From Marinobacter sp. SS21 (GTDB lineage: Bacteria; Pseudomonadota; Gammaproteobacteria; Pseudomonadales; Oleiphilaceae): a stretch of 64,000 bases of DNA. The notes under the pieces were generated by a model that was given only the letters and a program-made list of their open reading frames with translations, was not told where the DNA came from and did no database searches. The DNA is taken from assembly GCF_028369065.1 (NCBI RefSeq), contig NZ_JAQNDA010000004.1, positions 294,839 to 358,838 of the forward strand, given 5' to 3'. Shown here piece after piece: positions 34,460 to 47,456 of this stretch (positions are counted from its first letter, which is position 1; each line of letters opens with the position of its first letter). Position numbers and translations under genes: made by a program.

Positions 34460-35908
34460 ATGGCCGAAAGTACAACGATTCTCGACACTGCCACCTTCGC
34501 TTTCCTCGACATCGAAACCACCGGTGGCAGCAGTACGTCCTATCGCATCACCGAAATCGGTGTCCGCTTCTGGCGCGGGGGCCAAGCGGTTGGTGAGTGG
34601 CAGACATTGATCAATCCGCAGACCCGCATTTCTCCGTTTATCGAGTCGCTCACCGGGATCAATAACGCGCTGGTGGCGGACGCTCCGGTTTTCGCGGAGG
34701 TGGCGGATGAGTTCCGTCGCCAGCTCGGCGACGCCATCTTCGTGGCGCACAATGCCCGCTTCGATTACGGCTTCATCAAGTCCGAGTTTCGCCGTCTGGG
34801 CCAGCTTTTCTCTGCCAGGGTACTGTGCACGGTCAAGCTGTCGCGCAAGCTGTATCCGGAGTTCCGTCGCCACAACATGGACGCGCTGATCGCACGCCAT
34901 GGCCTGTCGCCGGTCCAGCGCCACCGGGCCATGGGCGATGTGGATGCCATGTGGCAGTTCTTCGGCCATGCCCTGGCGGACAAGGGCAGAGATTGCGTGG
35001 GTCAAACCATCGCAACGCTGTTGCAGCGGCCCAGTATCCCGTCCCACCTGCCGCCGGATATTCTCGAGGAGATTCCGCCACGACCGGGTGTGTATCGCTT
35101 CTACGGCGAGAATGACGTGCTGCTGTACGTGGGCAAGAGTACCAACCTGTTGCAGCGGGTGGCGGCCCACTTCTCCGGCGACCACAACAGCAGCCGCGGC
35201 GTGCGGATGTCGGCGAGCCTGCGCCGGGTGGAATGGACCGAGACCGCCGGCGAACTCGGTGCGTTGCTGCTGGAGTTGAAGCAGATCAAGGGCTTGCAAC
35301 CGCTGTTCAACCGCCGCTCCCGTGCCGCCAAGCGGCTGTTGAGCATTGAGCTGGTGGCGGATCGCCGGGGCTACCTGCAGGCCCGGTTGGCGCGGGACAT
35401 CGATCCGTCCCGGTTGGGCGACTATTATGGGCTGTTCCGCAGCAAACGGGATGGGGAGCGGGCGCTGCAAGGCATTGCCGGTAAAAACGATCTCTGCCCA
35501 CGCCTGCTGGGGCTGGAGGCTGGCGAAGCCGGCCCCTGTTTTCAGCGCTCGCTGGGTCGCTGCAAGGGCGCCTGCAATGGCGAAGAGGATGTGGTTCGCT
35601 ACAATCTGCGTATGCAGATCGCCTTTCACAACCTGCGCCTGGCTACCTGGCCCTGGGCAGGCGCGGTGGGGGTTGTGGAGCGCAGCAAGGATGGCGAACG
35701 CACCGACATCCTGGTGATCTACAACTGGGTGCATGTGGCCACGGTGCACCGGCAGGAGGATCTTGATGGCCTCGCCCTGGCGGGGGCGGTCCATTTCGAC
35801 CTGGATTCCTACCGGCTGGTGGTCAAGGCCTTGATGGGGCCGGCGGATCAGCGCAAGCCAGTGATTGAACTGCCAATTCGGGGCTTGCCGGATGTGCTAA
35901 TGCCTTGA
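34460..35908 (+). CDS. DnaQ-type 3'-5' exonuclease fused to a GIY-YIG/UvrC-like endonuclease
   Basis: 482 residues. Residues 13-175 are a DEDD exonuclease: D17-I-E19, then HNARFDYGF, then HRAMGDVDA. Residues 208-290 form a GIY-YIG nuclease (GVYRFYG, LLYVGKSTNLLQR, then LLLELKQIK and a late Asn). After it, Cys346, Cys360, Cys368 and Cys372 lie in a CX13CX7CX3C pattern like the iron-sulfur cysteines of UvrC (CX11CX7CX3C, from memory). The family resembles Cho/UvrC proteins joined to DNA polymerase III epsilon-like exonucleases, so it probably nicks damaged DNA and trims the end. It lies alone, 155 bases before astC. Confidence 0.88.
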   Translation: MAESTTILDTATFAFLDIETTGGSSTSYRITEIGVRFWRGGQAVGEWQTLINPQTRISPFIESLTGINNALVADAPVFAEVADEFRRQLGDAIFVAHNARFDYGFIKSEFRRLGQLFSARVLCTVKLSRKLYPEFRRHNMDALIARHGLSPVQRHRAMGDVDAMWQFFGHALADKGRDCVGQTIATLLQRPSIPSHLPPDILEEIPPRPGVYRFYGENDVLLYVGKSTNLLQRVAAHFSGDHNSSRGVRMSASLRRVEWTETAGELGALLLELKQIKGLQPLFNRRSRAAKRLLSIELVADRRGYLQARLARDIDPSRLGDYYGLFRSKRDGERALQGIAGKNDLCPRLLGLEAGEAGPCFQRSLGRCKGACNGEEDVVRYNLRMQIAFHNLRLATWPWAGAVGVVERSKDGERTDILVIYNWVHVATVHRQEDLDGLALAGAVHFDLDSYRLVVKALMGPADQRKPVIELPIRGLPDVLMP

Positions 35909-35985
35909 GTGGGCGTATGATGGAAAGAAGCTGTTCGGACCGAAAGGCGTACTTCGGATGACAAGGCGCTTTTCCGAGACTCTGA

Positions 35986-37278
<1,293 letters not shown>

Positions 37279-37345
37279 ACCGGAGCGGGCTGGCTAACGA
37301 CGGCCAGCCTGACGAGTCACCAAACACGTCGCAGGAGCTTGGCTT

Positions 37346-38362
37346 ATGTGGCTTGTTCGACCTGCACAACTGAGTGACCTGGAGGGAATCCGGACGCTGG
37401 TCTCCGATCTCACCGGGCAGCTGTCCACCACCCTCCCGGAGACTGAGGAGGGGCTGGCCGAAAAGATCGGCCTTTCGGCGCGCTCCTTTTCCGGTGAGCT
37501 CGGGCCCGAGGCCGGCCAGCGTTTTCTGTTCGTACTGGAACACCGAGAGCGCGGCGGGATCGCCGGCGTTGCGGGCATCGATGGCCGTGCCGGTAATGGC
37601 CAGCCCTTCTACAACTACCGCCGAGATGCCCTGATCCATGCCTCCCATGAACTGGGCGTTTCCCGTCGGGTTGAGGTGCTCTACTCCTCCCATGCGCTGA
37701 CCGACCGAACCCTGCTGGGGGCCTTTGCCATTGCCCCGGAACTGCGGGGCACCGAGGCCTTCGAGCTGTTGTCCCGGGCCCGCTTGCTATTCATTGCCGG
37801 CCACCGGAACTGGTTCACCGACGATATGGTGGTGGAGATCCAGGGGGTGAGCTGCGCCACGGGTGAGGTTCCGTTCTGGGACAGTTTGGGTCGCCACTTC
37901 TTCAACATGGATTTCGAAACCGCCGACCGCTATTCCGGCATGCTCAGCAAGACCTTTATTGCCGAGCTGATGCCGCCTAATCCGATCTACGTGACCCTGC
38001 TGACAGATGCGGCCCAACGTGCCTTGGGGCAGCCGCATCCCGCGACCCTGGACACCATTGAGCTGTTCAAGCAGGAAGGCTTCCACGCCGGAAGCTACGT
38101 GGACATCTTCGACGGCGGTCCGGTGCTGGAGGCCCGTACCGACCACCTGAAAACCCTGGTCACCAGCCATTGCAAGAAGCTGCATTCCGGCGAGCCAACG
38201 GCGTCCGAGACCTGCCTGTTGGCCAGTGGTGAGCGGGCAGCGTTCCGGTGTACCGTCGCTGCGATTTCGGAAACCTTGGACGACGCGGTCAAGGCCTCGC
38301 TTGAGGTGCTCAAGGTGTTGGCGTGTTCGTCCGGGGACGATATCAGGGTGGCGCCGTTATGA
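37346..38362 (+). CDS. aruF: Arginine N-succinyltransferase alpha subunit
   Basis: 338 residues. Adds succinyl from succinyl-CoA to arginine (first step of the AST pathway), acting with AruG as a heteromer in pseudomonads. Its relation to the next gene is plain: both have the pattern MLxIRP..., HASRELGV-like and YVDIFDGGPV-like blocks. It ends at IRVAPL followed by TGA, the natural family end. The ATG has AGGAGC upstream. Confidence 0.94.
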   Translation: MWLVRPAQLSDLEGIRTLVSDLTGQLSTTLPETEEGLAEKIGLSARSFSGELGPEAGQRFLFVLEHRERGGIAGVAGIDGRAGNGQPFYNYRRDALIHASHELGVSRRVEVLYSSHALTDRTLLGAFAIAPELRGTEAFELLSRARLLFIAGHRNWFTDDMVVEIQGVSCATGEVPFWDSLGRHFFNMDFETADRYSGMLSKTFIAELMPPNPIYVTLLTDAAQRALGQPHPATLDTIELFKQEGFHAGSYVDIFDGGPVLEARTDHLKTLVTSHCKKLHSGEPTASETCLLASGERAAFRCTVAAISETLDDAVKASLEVLKVLACSSGDDIRVAPL

Positions 38363-38393
38363 GACCGAGCCAGAACGGAACCGGAGGTGAGTC

Positions 38394-41013
<2,620 letters not shown>

Positions 41014-41030
41014 GCGGGACGGGAACTGCC

Positions 41031-42371
41031 ATGCCGAAACATGCGATCGAGGCGAATTTCGATGGGTTGGTGGGGCTAACCCATAATTACGCGGGCCTGT
41101 CCTGGGGCAACGTGGCGTCGAAGGCCAATGTGAGTGCGGTATCCAACCCGAAACAAGCCGCGTTGCAGGGGCTGGCCAAGATGAAGCAGCTGGCGGACCG
41201 GGGCTACGTTCAGGGCATTTTGCCGCCCCATGAGCGGCCCCACATTCCCACCTTGAAGGGCTTGGGGTACAACGGCAGCGATGAGCAGATCCTTGCCGCG
41301 GTGGCCCGGGACAACCCCGTGCTGCTGTCGGCGGTGGCCTCGGCCTCCTGCATGTGGACCGCTAACGCCGCGACCGTCTCGGCCAGCGCCGACACCCACG
41401 ACCACCGGGTCCATTTCACCCCCGCCAACCTGAATGCCAAGTTCCACCGCTCCATTGAGCATGTGGTGACGGGGCGGGTCCTGCGCGCCATCTTTTCCGA
41501 CGAAGCCTATTTCGCCCACCATCACGCGCTGCCTCCGGTGAGCCAGTTTGGCGACGAGGGGGCGGCCAACCACACCCGGTTGTGCGCCAGCCACGGCGAA
41601 CCTGGGGTTGAACTGTTCGTCTACGGTGATGTGGCCTTTGACGACGAGGCGCCGGCTCCAACCCGGTTTCCGGCCCGCCAGACGCTGGAAGCCTCCCGGG
41701 CCATTGCCCGGCTCCATGGCCTGGACGACAACCACGCGGTATTCGCTCAGCAGAACCCGGCCGCCATCGATGCAGGGGTGTTCCATAACGATGTGATCGC
41801 GGTGGGAAACGCCAATGTGCTGTTTTATCACCAGCAGGCGTTTCTCGACGAAGACCGGCTGCTGGCCGATATCAGCGCCCGGCTCAAAGGCGCGCAACTG
41901 GAAGCCATACGGGTTCCTGAGGCCGACGTGCCGCTGGCCGACGCGGTTGCTTCCTACCTGTTCAACAGCCAGTTGTTGAGTGCCGCGGACGGCATGGTGC
42001 TGGCGGTGCCGGCGGAATGCCGTGAGATCCCGTCGGTCAGCCGTTACCTGGATGGCTTGCTGGCTTCTGGTGGCCCCATCACCGCAGTCGAGGTGTTTGA
42101 TGTCAAGCAGTCCATGCGCAACGGCGGCGGCCCCGCCTGCCTGCGGTTACGGGTGGTGCTGCGGGATGACGAACTCAAGGCGATGCATCATGGGGTGCTG
42201 ATGACGGATTCGCTGTACCAGCACCTGACCGCCTGGGTGCAGGCCCATTACCGGGACCGTCTCAGCCAGGATGACCTGTCCGATCCCATGCTGCTGGATG
42301 AATCCCGCCGGGCGCTGGATGAACTGACCGGAATTCTCGGCCTGGGGATGATCTACGATTTCCAGCACTGA
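41031..42371 (+). CDS. astB: N-succinylarginine dihydrolase
   Basis: 446 residues, usual length. Splits N-succinylarginine into succinylornithine, CO2 and two NH3. The N-terminus [21 protein letters not shown] is a strong family mark. The later segments HNDVIAVGN and [12 protein letters not shown] hold the conserved His and Cys of the guanidine-modifying fold. It begins 17 bases after astD and ends the plus-strand operon. The astE function is supplied from the minus-strand gene at 47457. Confidence 0.96.
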   Translation: MPKHAIEANFDGLVGLTHNYAGLSWGNVASKANVSAVSNPKQAALQGLAKMKQLADRGYVQGILPPHERPHIPTLKGLGYNGSDEQILAAVARDNPVLLSAVASASCMWTANAATVSASADTHDHRVHFTPANLNAKFHRSIEHVVTGRVLRAIFSDEAYFAHHHALPPVSQFGDEGAANHTRLCASHGEPGVELFVYGDVAFDDEAPAPTRFPARQTLEASRAIARLHGLDDNHAVFAQQNPAAIDAGVFHNDVIAVGNANVLFYHQQAFLDEDRLLADISARLKGAQLEAIRVPEADVPLADAVASYLFNSQLLSAADGMVLAVPAECREIPSVSRYLDGLLASGGPITAVEVFDVKQSMRNGGGPACLRLRVVLRDDELKAMHHGVLMTDSLYQHLTAWVQAHYRDRLSQDDLSDPMLLDESRRALDELTGILGLGMIYDFQH

Positions 42372-42388
42372 GCTGGCTTGAAGGTGCT

Positions 42389-43042
42389 TCAGTTACCGGA
42401 TTTGGCGGCGATGGAGGACATCAGCATCATCATGGTGTGTTCGATCAGGGCTTCCCGGGGATAGTCGGCGAAAGCCCCGGTTTCTCCCATATCCTGTCGG
42501 CATCCCATGATCACGCCATGCAGGGCGCCGCGCAGATACAGCGCGGTTTCCAACGGGTTGCGAATTCGTTCCTGGCTGAGGGTGCCGTCCGCCAGGCCCT
42601 GTTCGATGGTGTCCATCATCAACTGCATGGTGGCGGCTTCGGCGCAATGCATCTGCTCCACCTGGGACTCGTCCGCCTCCTGCAGGCCGGTGCTGGCGTG
42701 GGTCAGGGCGGCAAAGTAGTCCGGCTCTTCCTGGCAGAAACGGTAATAGGCGCGGCCGATGGCACTGAGCTGGGCCAGCCCGGTATCGGCAGTCTTGCGG
42801 GCGTCTTCGAACCGCTGTCGCAGGCTCTCGCCGGCCCGGAGCACGATGCCGCGCTGGATGGCGGCTTTGTCCTTGAAATAGACGTACAGCAGGGCGCGGC
42901 TGAGGCTGGCCCGGCGGGCAATATCGTCCATCGACGTGCGCTCGTAGCCTTTGTCCGAGAACACCTTTTCCGCGGCATCCAGAATGGCGTCGTGCCTGGC
43001 CTGTCGTTCGCGTTCTCTGCGGGTCTTTAGCTTGTCGGTCAT
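42389..43042 (-). CDS. TetR-family regulator of the adjacent RND pump
   Basis: 217 residues from ATG 43042. N-terminal helix-turn-helix: KTRRERERQARHDAILDAAEKVFSDKGYERTSMDDIARRASLSRALLYVYFKDK. The C-terminal part is helical, with FCQEEPDYFAALTH. Two upstream ATG/GTG starts (43081 and beyond) are possible but add residues without a domain. It is divergent from the RND adaptor gene, with palindromic sites between them, so it most likely represses the pump. Confidence 0.9.
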   Translation of the reverse strand: MTDKLKTRRERERQARHDAILDAAEKVFSDKGYERTSMDDIARRASLSRALLYVYFKDKAAIQRGIVLRAGESLRQRFEDARKTADTGLAQLSAIGRAYYRFCQEEPDYFAALTHASTGLQEADESQVEQMHCAEAATMQLMMDTIEQGLADGTLSQERIRNPLETALYLRGALHGVIMGCRQDMGETGAFADYPREALIEHTMMMLMSSIAAKSGN

Positions 43043-43195
43043 TACGTATCCCGTGTCACTGCTGGTGTGCGAGGTGCCCATTATACGTCTCTCGCCTCGG
43101 GGCGGCAGCCATGCCGCTCGGTTTGGTCTGTTATGACCCAAGCGGCTCCGCCATCGCTGCGGCTGCTGCCTAAATTATCACCCATAACTTTGTCG

Positions 43196-43224
43196 TTGAC
43201 AATCTGTCAAAGAATGACATTATG
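43196..43224 (+). promoter_or_regulatory. RND operon promoter overlapped by palindromes
   Basis: TTGACA, 17-bp spacer, ATTATG. The -35 is part of the palindrome TTGACA-ATC-TGTCAA (43196-43210), and TGTCA-AAGAA-TGACA overlaps it. A TetR-type dimer bound here would block transcription. Confidence 0.6.
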
Positions 43225-43291
43225 TCTGGAAATGGCCGTCTGTTCTCCAGCGGATGGGGACATTGAGCGGGGACCAGCAAGGAGAAACGTG

Positions 43292-44374
43292 ATGACAACA
43301 AGCAATCAACGATGGTTGTGGGCACTGGTGCTGCCGGTAGCCCTTCTGGCGGGCTGCAAGGCCGTTGACTCCACCCAGGCCGCCAGTCAGCGCCCGGCTA
43401 TTGCGGTGCGCACGGCCAGCGTGCTGGCGTCGGAACACGTTGCCCAGCCGTTGCGCTTTTCCGGCATCGTGCAGGCCAGCCAGCGCGCCACACTGACCTT
43501 TCAGGTCAGTGGCACCTTGAAGTCACAACCGGTCGAGTTGGGGCAGGAGGTCCGGCGTGGCGAGATGCTGGCCCAGGTCTATAATCCGGCGCTGGAGCCG
43601 GCCCAGGATTCGGCGGTCGCCCGCCTGGAGGAGTTGGAAACCCAGCAGGATCAGGCCAACCGTGAGTGGGAGCGGTCCCGGCGGTTGTTTGAGCGGGGCG
43701 TGGTGTCGGAGCAGACCCTGGAGCAGCTGGCAGCCCGGCGTGACGGCCTGAAGGCCAGTGTGCGCACGGCCCGGGCGGCACTGGCGGAGGCGTCGCGCTT
43801 ACTGCAGGAAAGCCAGTTGATGGCGCCCTTCAGCGGCCGGGTAGAGGCGCTGTTGGTGGAGCGGGATGAATTCGTGGCGGCAGGGCAGCCGGTGATGCGC
43901 TTGTCCTCGCCCCAGGGACGGGAAGTGGAGGTGCGGGTGCCGGCCTACCTGCTGAACCACCTGCGCGTCGGTCAGACGCTGCCGGTGTGGTCGGTGCAGA
44001 ACCGGGATCTGGCCACGGTGGATGGCAGTGTGCTGGAAATTGCCCAGGCCGGGGCCGTGCGGGGTGAACTGCACCCGGTGCTGGTGCGCTTGCCAGACGA
44101 CACCCTCGACGCCGGCCAGCCGGTGGAAGTGGGCATTACCCCACGCCTACCCTCGGCCACCACCGTGCCGCTGCTGTCGGTTATGAGAAGCGCCGGCGGC
44201 GCGGGCGTATTCCGGGTGAATGAGGGCCGGGCCGAGCATGTGGCGGTCACCGTCAAACGCATCGTCGGTGAGCAGGTGGTGGTGGCATCGAGCGCACTGC
44301 AGCACGGGGATCAGGTCATTTATGCCGGCCTGACCCGTATCGCCGAGGGCGACGCGGTGGAGGTGTTGCCATGA
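43292..44374 (+). CDS. RND efflux periplasmic adaptor (MexA/AcrA-type lipoprotein)
   Basis: 360 residues from ATG 43292 with AAGGAG before it. Lipoprotein signal with lipobox LLAGC (Cys23). A barrel-sandwich lipoyl half (SGTLKSQPVELGQEVRRGEMLAQ), a coiled-coil hairpin (LEELETQQDQANREWERSRRLFERGVVS...), then beta-barrel and membrane-proximal parts. It links the inner-membrane pump to an outer-membrane channel that is not encoded here. Overlaps the permease by ATGA. Confidence 0.93.
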   Translation: MTTSNQRWLWALVLPVALLAGCKAVDSTQAASQRPAIAVRTASVLASEHVAQPLRFSGIVQASQRATLTFQVSGTLKSQPVELGQEVRRGEMLAQVYNPALEPAQDSAVARLEELETQQDQANREWERSRRLFERGVVSEQTLEQLAARRDGLKASVRTARAALAEASRLLQESQLMAPFSGRVEALLVERDEFVAAGQPVMRLSSPQGREVEVRVPAYLLNHLRVGQTLPVWSVQNRDLATVDGSVLEIAQAGAVRGELHPVLVRLPDDTLDAGQPVEVGITPRLPSATTVPLLSVMRSAGGAGVFRVNEGRAEHVAVTVKRIVGEQVVVASSALQHGDQVIYAGLTRIAEGDAVEVLP

Positions 44375-47300
44375 CCGCCCGGCTGCTGGGGTGCCAACGA
44401 CTGCTGGGCATGGTGGTGATCATGTTGTGCCTGCTCGGCCTGGCGGCCTATAGCACCATGCCCCGCCAGGAAGACCCAACCTTTCCGGCGCGAGCGGGTC
44501 TGCTCACGGTGTCTTACCCGGGGGCCAGTGCCGACACGGTGGAGCGCTTAATCCTGCAGCCTCTGGCTGATGAATTGCGCCAGGTGGAGGAAGTGGATTT
44601 CACCGACGGCACCGCCCGCACCGGCGTGGCCATCGTCAATGTCCGGCTGCACCAAACCATTTACGACACCGATGCCGCCTGGGACCGGGTCCGCCAGGCG
44701 ATGGAGCGGGCACAGCAGGAATTTCCAAACGATGTCGGTCAGATGGTCCTGGACGACCGTCTCACCAGTACTCCCACGGTGATCCTGGCGGTTGGCGGCG
44801 CACCCTCGGTGACCCGGTTGTCGGAGGTGGCGGAACAGCTGAAGAACAACCTGCTGGATCTGCCCGGTCTGTCCCGAATTTCCATGGACGGTGAGGTGGA
44901 TGAACAGATTACCCTGGCGTTGGACGATGCCGCCCTGTATCGCTTGGGCATTTCACCGGCCCGGGTGATGGACACGCTGGCACAGCGTAATCAGACCATT
45001 CCCGGCGGTTTTGTGGTCAGCCATGGTCGGCGCTTGTCGGTGCTGCCCAACAGCGAGTTCGCCGACATCGATGCCATCCGGGCAACGCCGATCCTGCTGC
45101 CAGACGGTTCTCAGGTGCCCCTGGCTGCTGCCGCCGAAGTCTGGCGGGGACCGGTGGAGCCGCGCCAGCCGGAGACCTGGTTCGATGGCGAACGGGTCGT
45201 GTTGCTGGCGCTGTACATGGAGGAGGAGAGCGCCGATGCCATCCGTTTTGGTCGGGAGGTTCGTCAGCGGCTGCAACAGTTGCGCCCGCAATTTGCGTCC
45301 TACAGTATCCGGGAAATGTTTTTCCAGCCCGACAAGGTAGAGGAACGGCTCGACAATCTGGCCTGGAGCCTGGTGTTGTCGGTGGCGATCATCATCGCCG
45401 TGGTGTTCACCGGCATGGGGCTGAGGATGGGACTGCTGGTGGCCTCCATTCTGCCGATGGTGGCGATGATCAGTATCGGGCTGTACGACCTGGGCGGCGG
45501 CGTGCTCCACCAGATCGCGGTGATCGGCATGGTGATCTCGCTGGGCATTCTGATCGACAACGCCATCGTCATCGTCGAGAACATTCAGGTTAACCTGGAT
45601 CAGGGGTTGCGCAGGCTAGAGGCGCTGGCCCGCTCGGTGCGGGAATTGGCCGGTCCGTTGGGGGCCTCCACCGGGACCACCCTGGCGGCGTTTGCGCCGC
45701 TGTTGCTGTCCAAGGGGGGCACCGCCGATTTTACCCGCGGCATCCCGGTCATGATCATGCTGACCTTGTCGGTCAGCTATCTGTTGGCCATTTCTGCGGT
45801 GCCATTGCTGGCGGCCCGCTTCCTGAAGCCCCGATCGCAGGTTCGGCGCGATGCGTTGGCTGGGCTGGCGGGCTACCTGGGTGGCCTGGTGGCCCGGCAC
45901 CCGCTGTCGCTGCTGGGCTCAGGCGTGCTGTTGGTGCTGCTCAGCCTGTCGCTGACGCCCTTTATGAAATTGCAGTTCTTTCCCAACGCCGACCGCCCCC
46001 GGGTGGTGGTGGAAATGTTCATGCCCGAAGGCACCGATCAGGACCGGACCGCGGAGGTGGCGGCTCAACTGGAACAGGCGATCCGTTCCCAGCCGCAGGC
46101 GTTGCAGGTCCACCGCTTTGTCGGCTTTACCGGCCCCAGCTTCTACTACAACCTGTTACGCTCGCCCCAGGCACCGAATCGGGGCCGACTGGTGATCAGG
46201 ACCCCGAATCTGGCGGAAACCGAGCCGTTAATGCGGTGGATACGGGCTCATGTCGCCGAGCGGTTGCCGGAGTTGGATGTCACCGTTGGTGTGCTGGGCC
46301 AGGGGCCACCCAACAAGGCGCCGGTCGAGGTGCGGATCTTCCATGCCGACGATCAGTTGCGGGAACAGGCGGTGAGACAGGTGTTCCAGGCTCTGAGGGC
46401 CGCACCGGGTACGGTGGATGTCCGCCATGACCTGGACCTGGGGGTGCCCAGCATTGCCATCCAGGTGGATGACGCCAGTGCCGCCCGCCACGGCCTGAAC
46501 CGCTCGGACGTTGCCCAGAGTCTCTATGGGCAGAGCTTCGGGATCGTGGCGGAGCAGTACCGCCAGGAGGACGACCCGATTCCGCTGGTGCTCCGTTCCC
46601 GGGAAGGCACCCAGCTGTCGCTGTCCCGGCTGCTGTCCACCAACATATACAACGCCCAGGGTCATGCCGTACCGCTGTCGGCCATCGCCACGGTGGACAC
46701 CACCTGGGAGCCGGCGGCCCGTTACCTGCGCAGCGGCGTTCGGGTGGGCACTGTGACCAGCAACCTACTGCCCGGTTACAGCTTCAGTCAGGCGTTGGAC
46801 GGGCTGCACCAGACGTTGGCGACGCAGCCATTGCCAGACGGGAGCCGCATGGAACTCGGCGGCGATGCCGAAGGCTCTGGCGATGCGAACAGTGCGCTGC
46901 TAACCACCGCCCCCATCGGTATCCTGTTGCTGCTGTTCTTCCTGATCCTGCAGTTCAATTCATTCCGTCGGGTGGGCATTATCCTGCTGACCGTGCCGCT
47001 GGCCACGGTGGGCATCTTCCCGGGCCTGGTGCTGTCCGGCTCGCCGTTCGGCTTCCAGTCGTTGCTGGGGGTGATTGCCCTAGTGGGGGTGGTGGTGAAC
47101 AACGCCATCGTGCTGCTGGATGTGATCGATCGTTGTCTGAGTCAGGGTGACGCGATCCGCGAGGCGGTGCGTCAGGCGGTGGAGCAGCGCACCCGGCCGA
47201 TCCTGCTGACCACCGCCACTACCGTGGCGGGGCTGCTGCCGCTGGCCTTTTCAAGTTCCACGCTGTGGCCGCCGATGGCCTGGGCCATCATTTCGGGCCT

Positions 47301-47397
47301 GCTGGCTTCGACCTTGTTGACCCTACTGGTGGTTCCATCGGTATGCGCCCTGGTTATCAAGGAGCCGGTGGCGGATCTGGCCAACGCCAACTCCTGA
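44371..47397 (+). CDS. RND efflux permease (HAE1/TriC-like)
   Basis: 1008 residues, twelve membrane helices with two large periplasmic loops. N-terminus LGMVVIMLCLLGLAAYSTMPRQEDPTFPAR. The fourth helix reads LGILIDNAIVIVENI: AcrB has two Asp here, while this protein has Asp-Asn, as in several TriC-like pumps. The tenth/eleventh helix has GVVVNNAIVLLDVID. The product exports unknown toxic compounds by proton exchange. It starts at the ATGA overlap with the adaptor gene. Confidence 0.94.
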   Translation: MTARLLGCQRLLGMVVIMLCLLGLAAYSTMPRQEDPTFPARAGLLTVSYPGASADTVERLILQPLADELRQVEEVDFTDGTARTGVAIVNVRLHQTIYDTDAAWDRVRQAMERAQQEFPNDVGQMVLDDRLTSTPTVILAVGGAPSVTRLSEVAEQLKNNLLDLPGLSRISMDGEVDEQITLALDDAALYRLGISPARVMDTLAQRNQTIPGGFVVSHGRRLSVLPNSEFADIDAIRATPILLPDGSQVPLAAAAEVWRGPVEPRQPETWFDGERVVLLALYMEEESADAIRFGREVRQRLQQLRPQFASYSIREMFFQPDKVEERLDNLAWSLVLSVAIIIAVVFTGMGLRMGLLVASILPMVAMISIGLYDLGGGVLHQIAVIGMVISLGILIDNAIVIVENIQVNLDQGLRRLEALARSVRELAGPLGASTGTTLAAFAPLLLSKGGTADFTRGIPVMIMLTLSVSYLLAISAVPLLAARFLKPRSQVRRDALAGLAGYLGGLVARHPLSLLGSGVLLVLLSLSLTPFMKLQFFPNADRPRVVVEMFMPEGTDQDRTAEVAAQLEQAIRSQPQALQVHRFVGFTGPSFYYNLLRSPQAPNRGRLVIRTPNLAETEPLMRWIRAHVAERLPELDVTVGVLGQGPPNKAPVEVRIFHADDQLREQAVRQVFQALRAAPGTVDVRHDLDLGVPSIAIQVDDASAARHGLNRSDVAQSLYGQSFGIVAEQYRQEDDPIPLVLRSREGTQLSLSRLLSTNIYNAQGHAVPLSAIATVDTTWEPAARYLRSGVRVGTVTSNLLPGYSFSQALDGLHQTLATQPLPDGSRMELGGDAEGSGDANSALLTTAPIGILLLLFFLILQFNSFRRVGIILLTVPLATVGIFPGLVLSGSPFGFQSLLGVIALVGVVVNNAIVLLDVIDRCLSQGDAIREAVRQAVEQRTRPILLTTATTVAGLLPLAFSSSTLWPPMAWAIISGLLASTLLTLLVVPSVCALVIKEPVADLANANS

Positions 47398-47406
47398 TTG
47401 AGCTGC

Positions 47407-47449
47407 GGCTTGCCAGGGGAAAGGCCCCGGCCACGCCCCCTGGCAAGCC
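47407..47449. terminator. Hairpin between the RND gene and astE
   Basis: Perfect 13-bp stem GGCTTGCCAGGGG / CCCCTGGCAAGCC between two converging genes. No T-run on either side, so it may act as a 3'-end stabiliser or weak terminator. Confidence 0.6.
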
Positions 47450-47456
47450 TGAAGGG

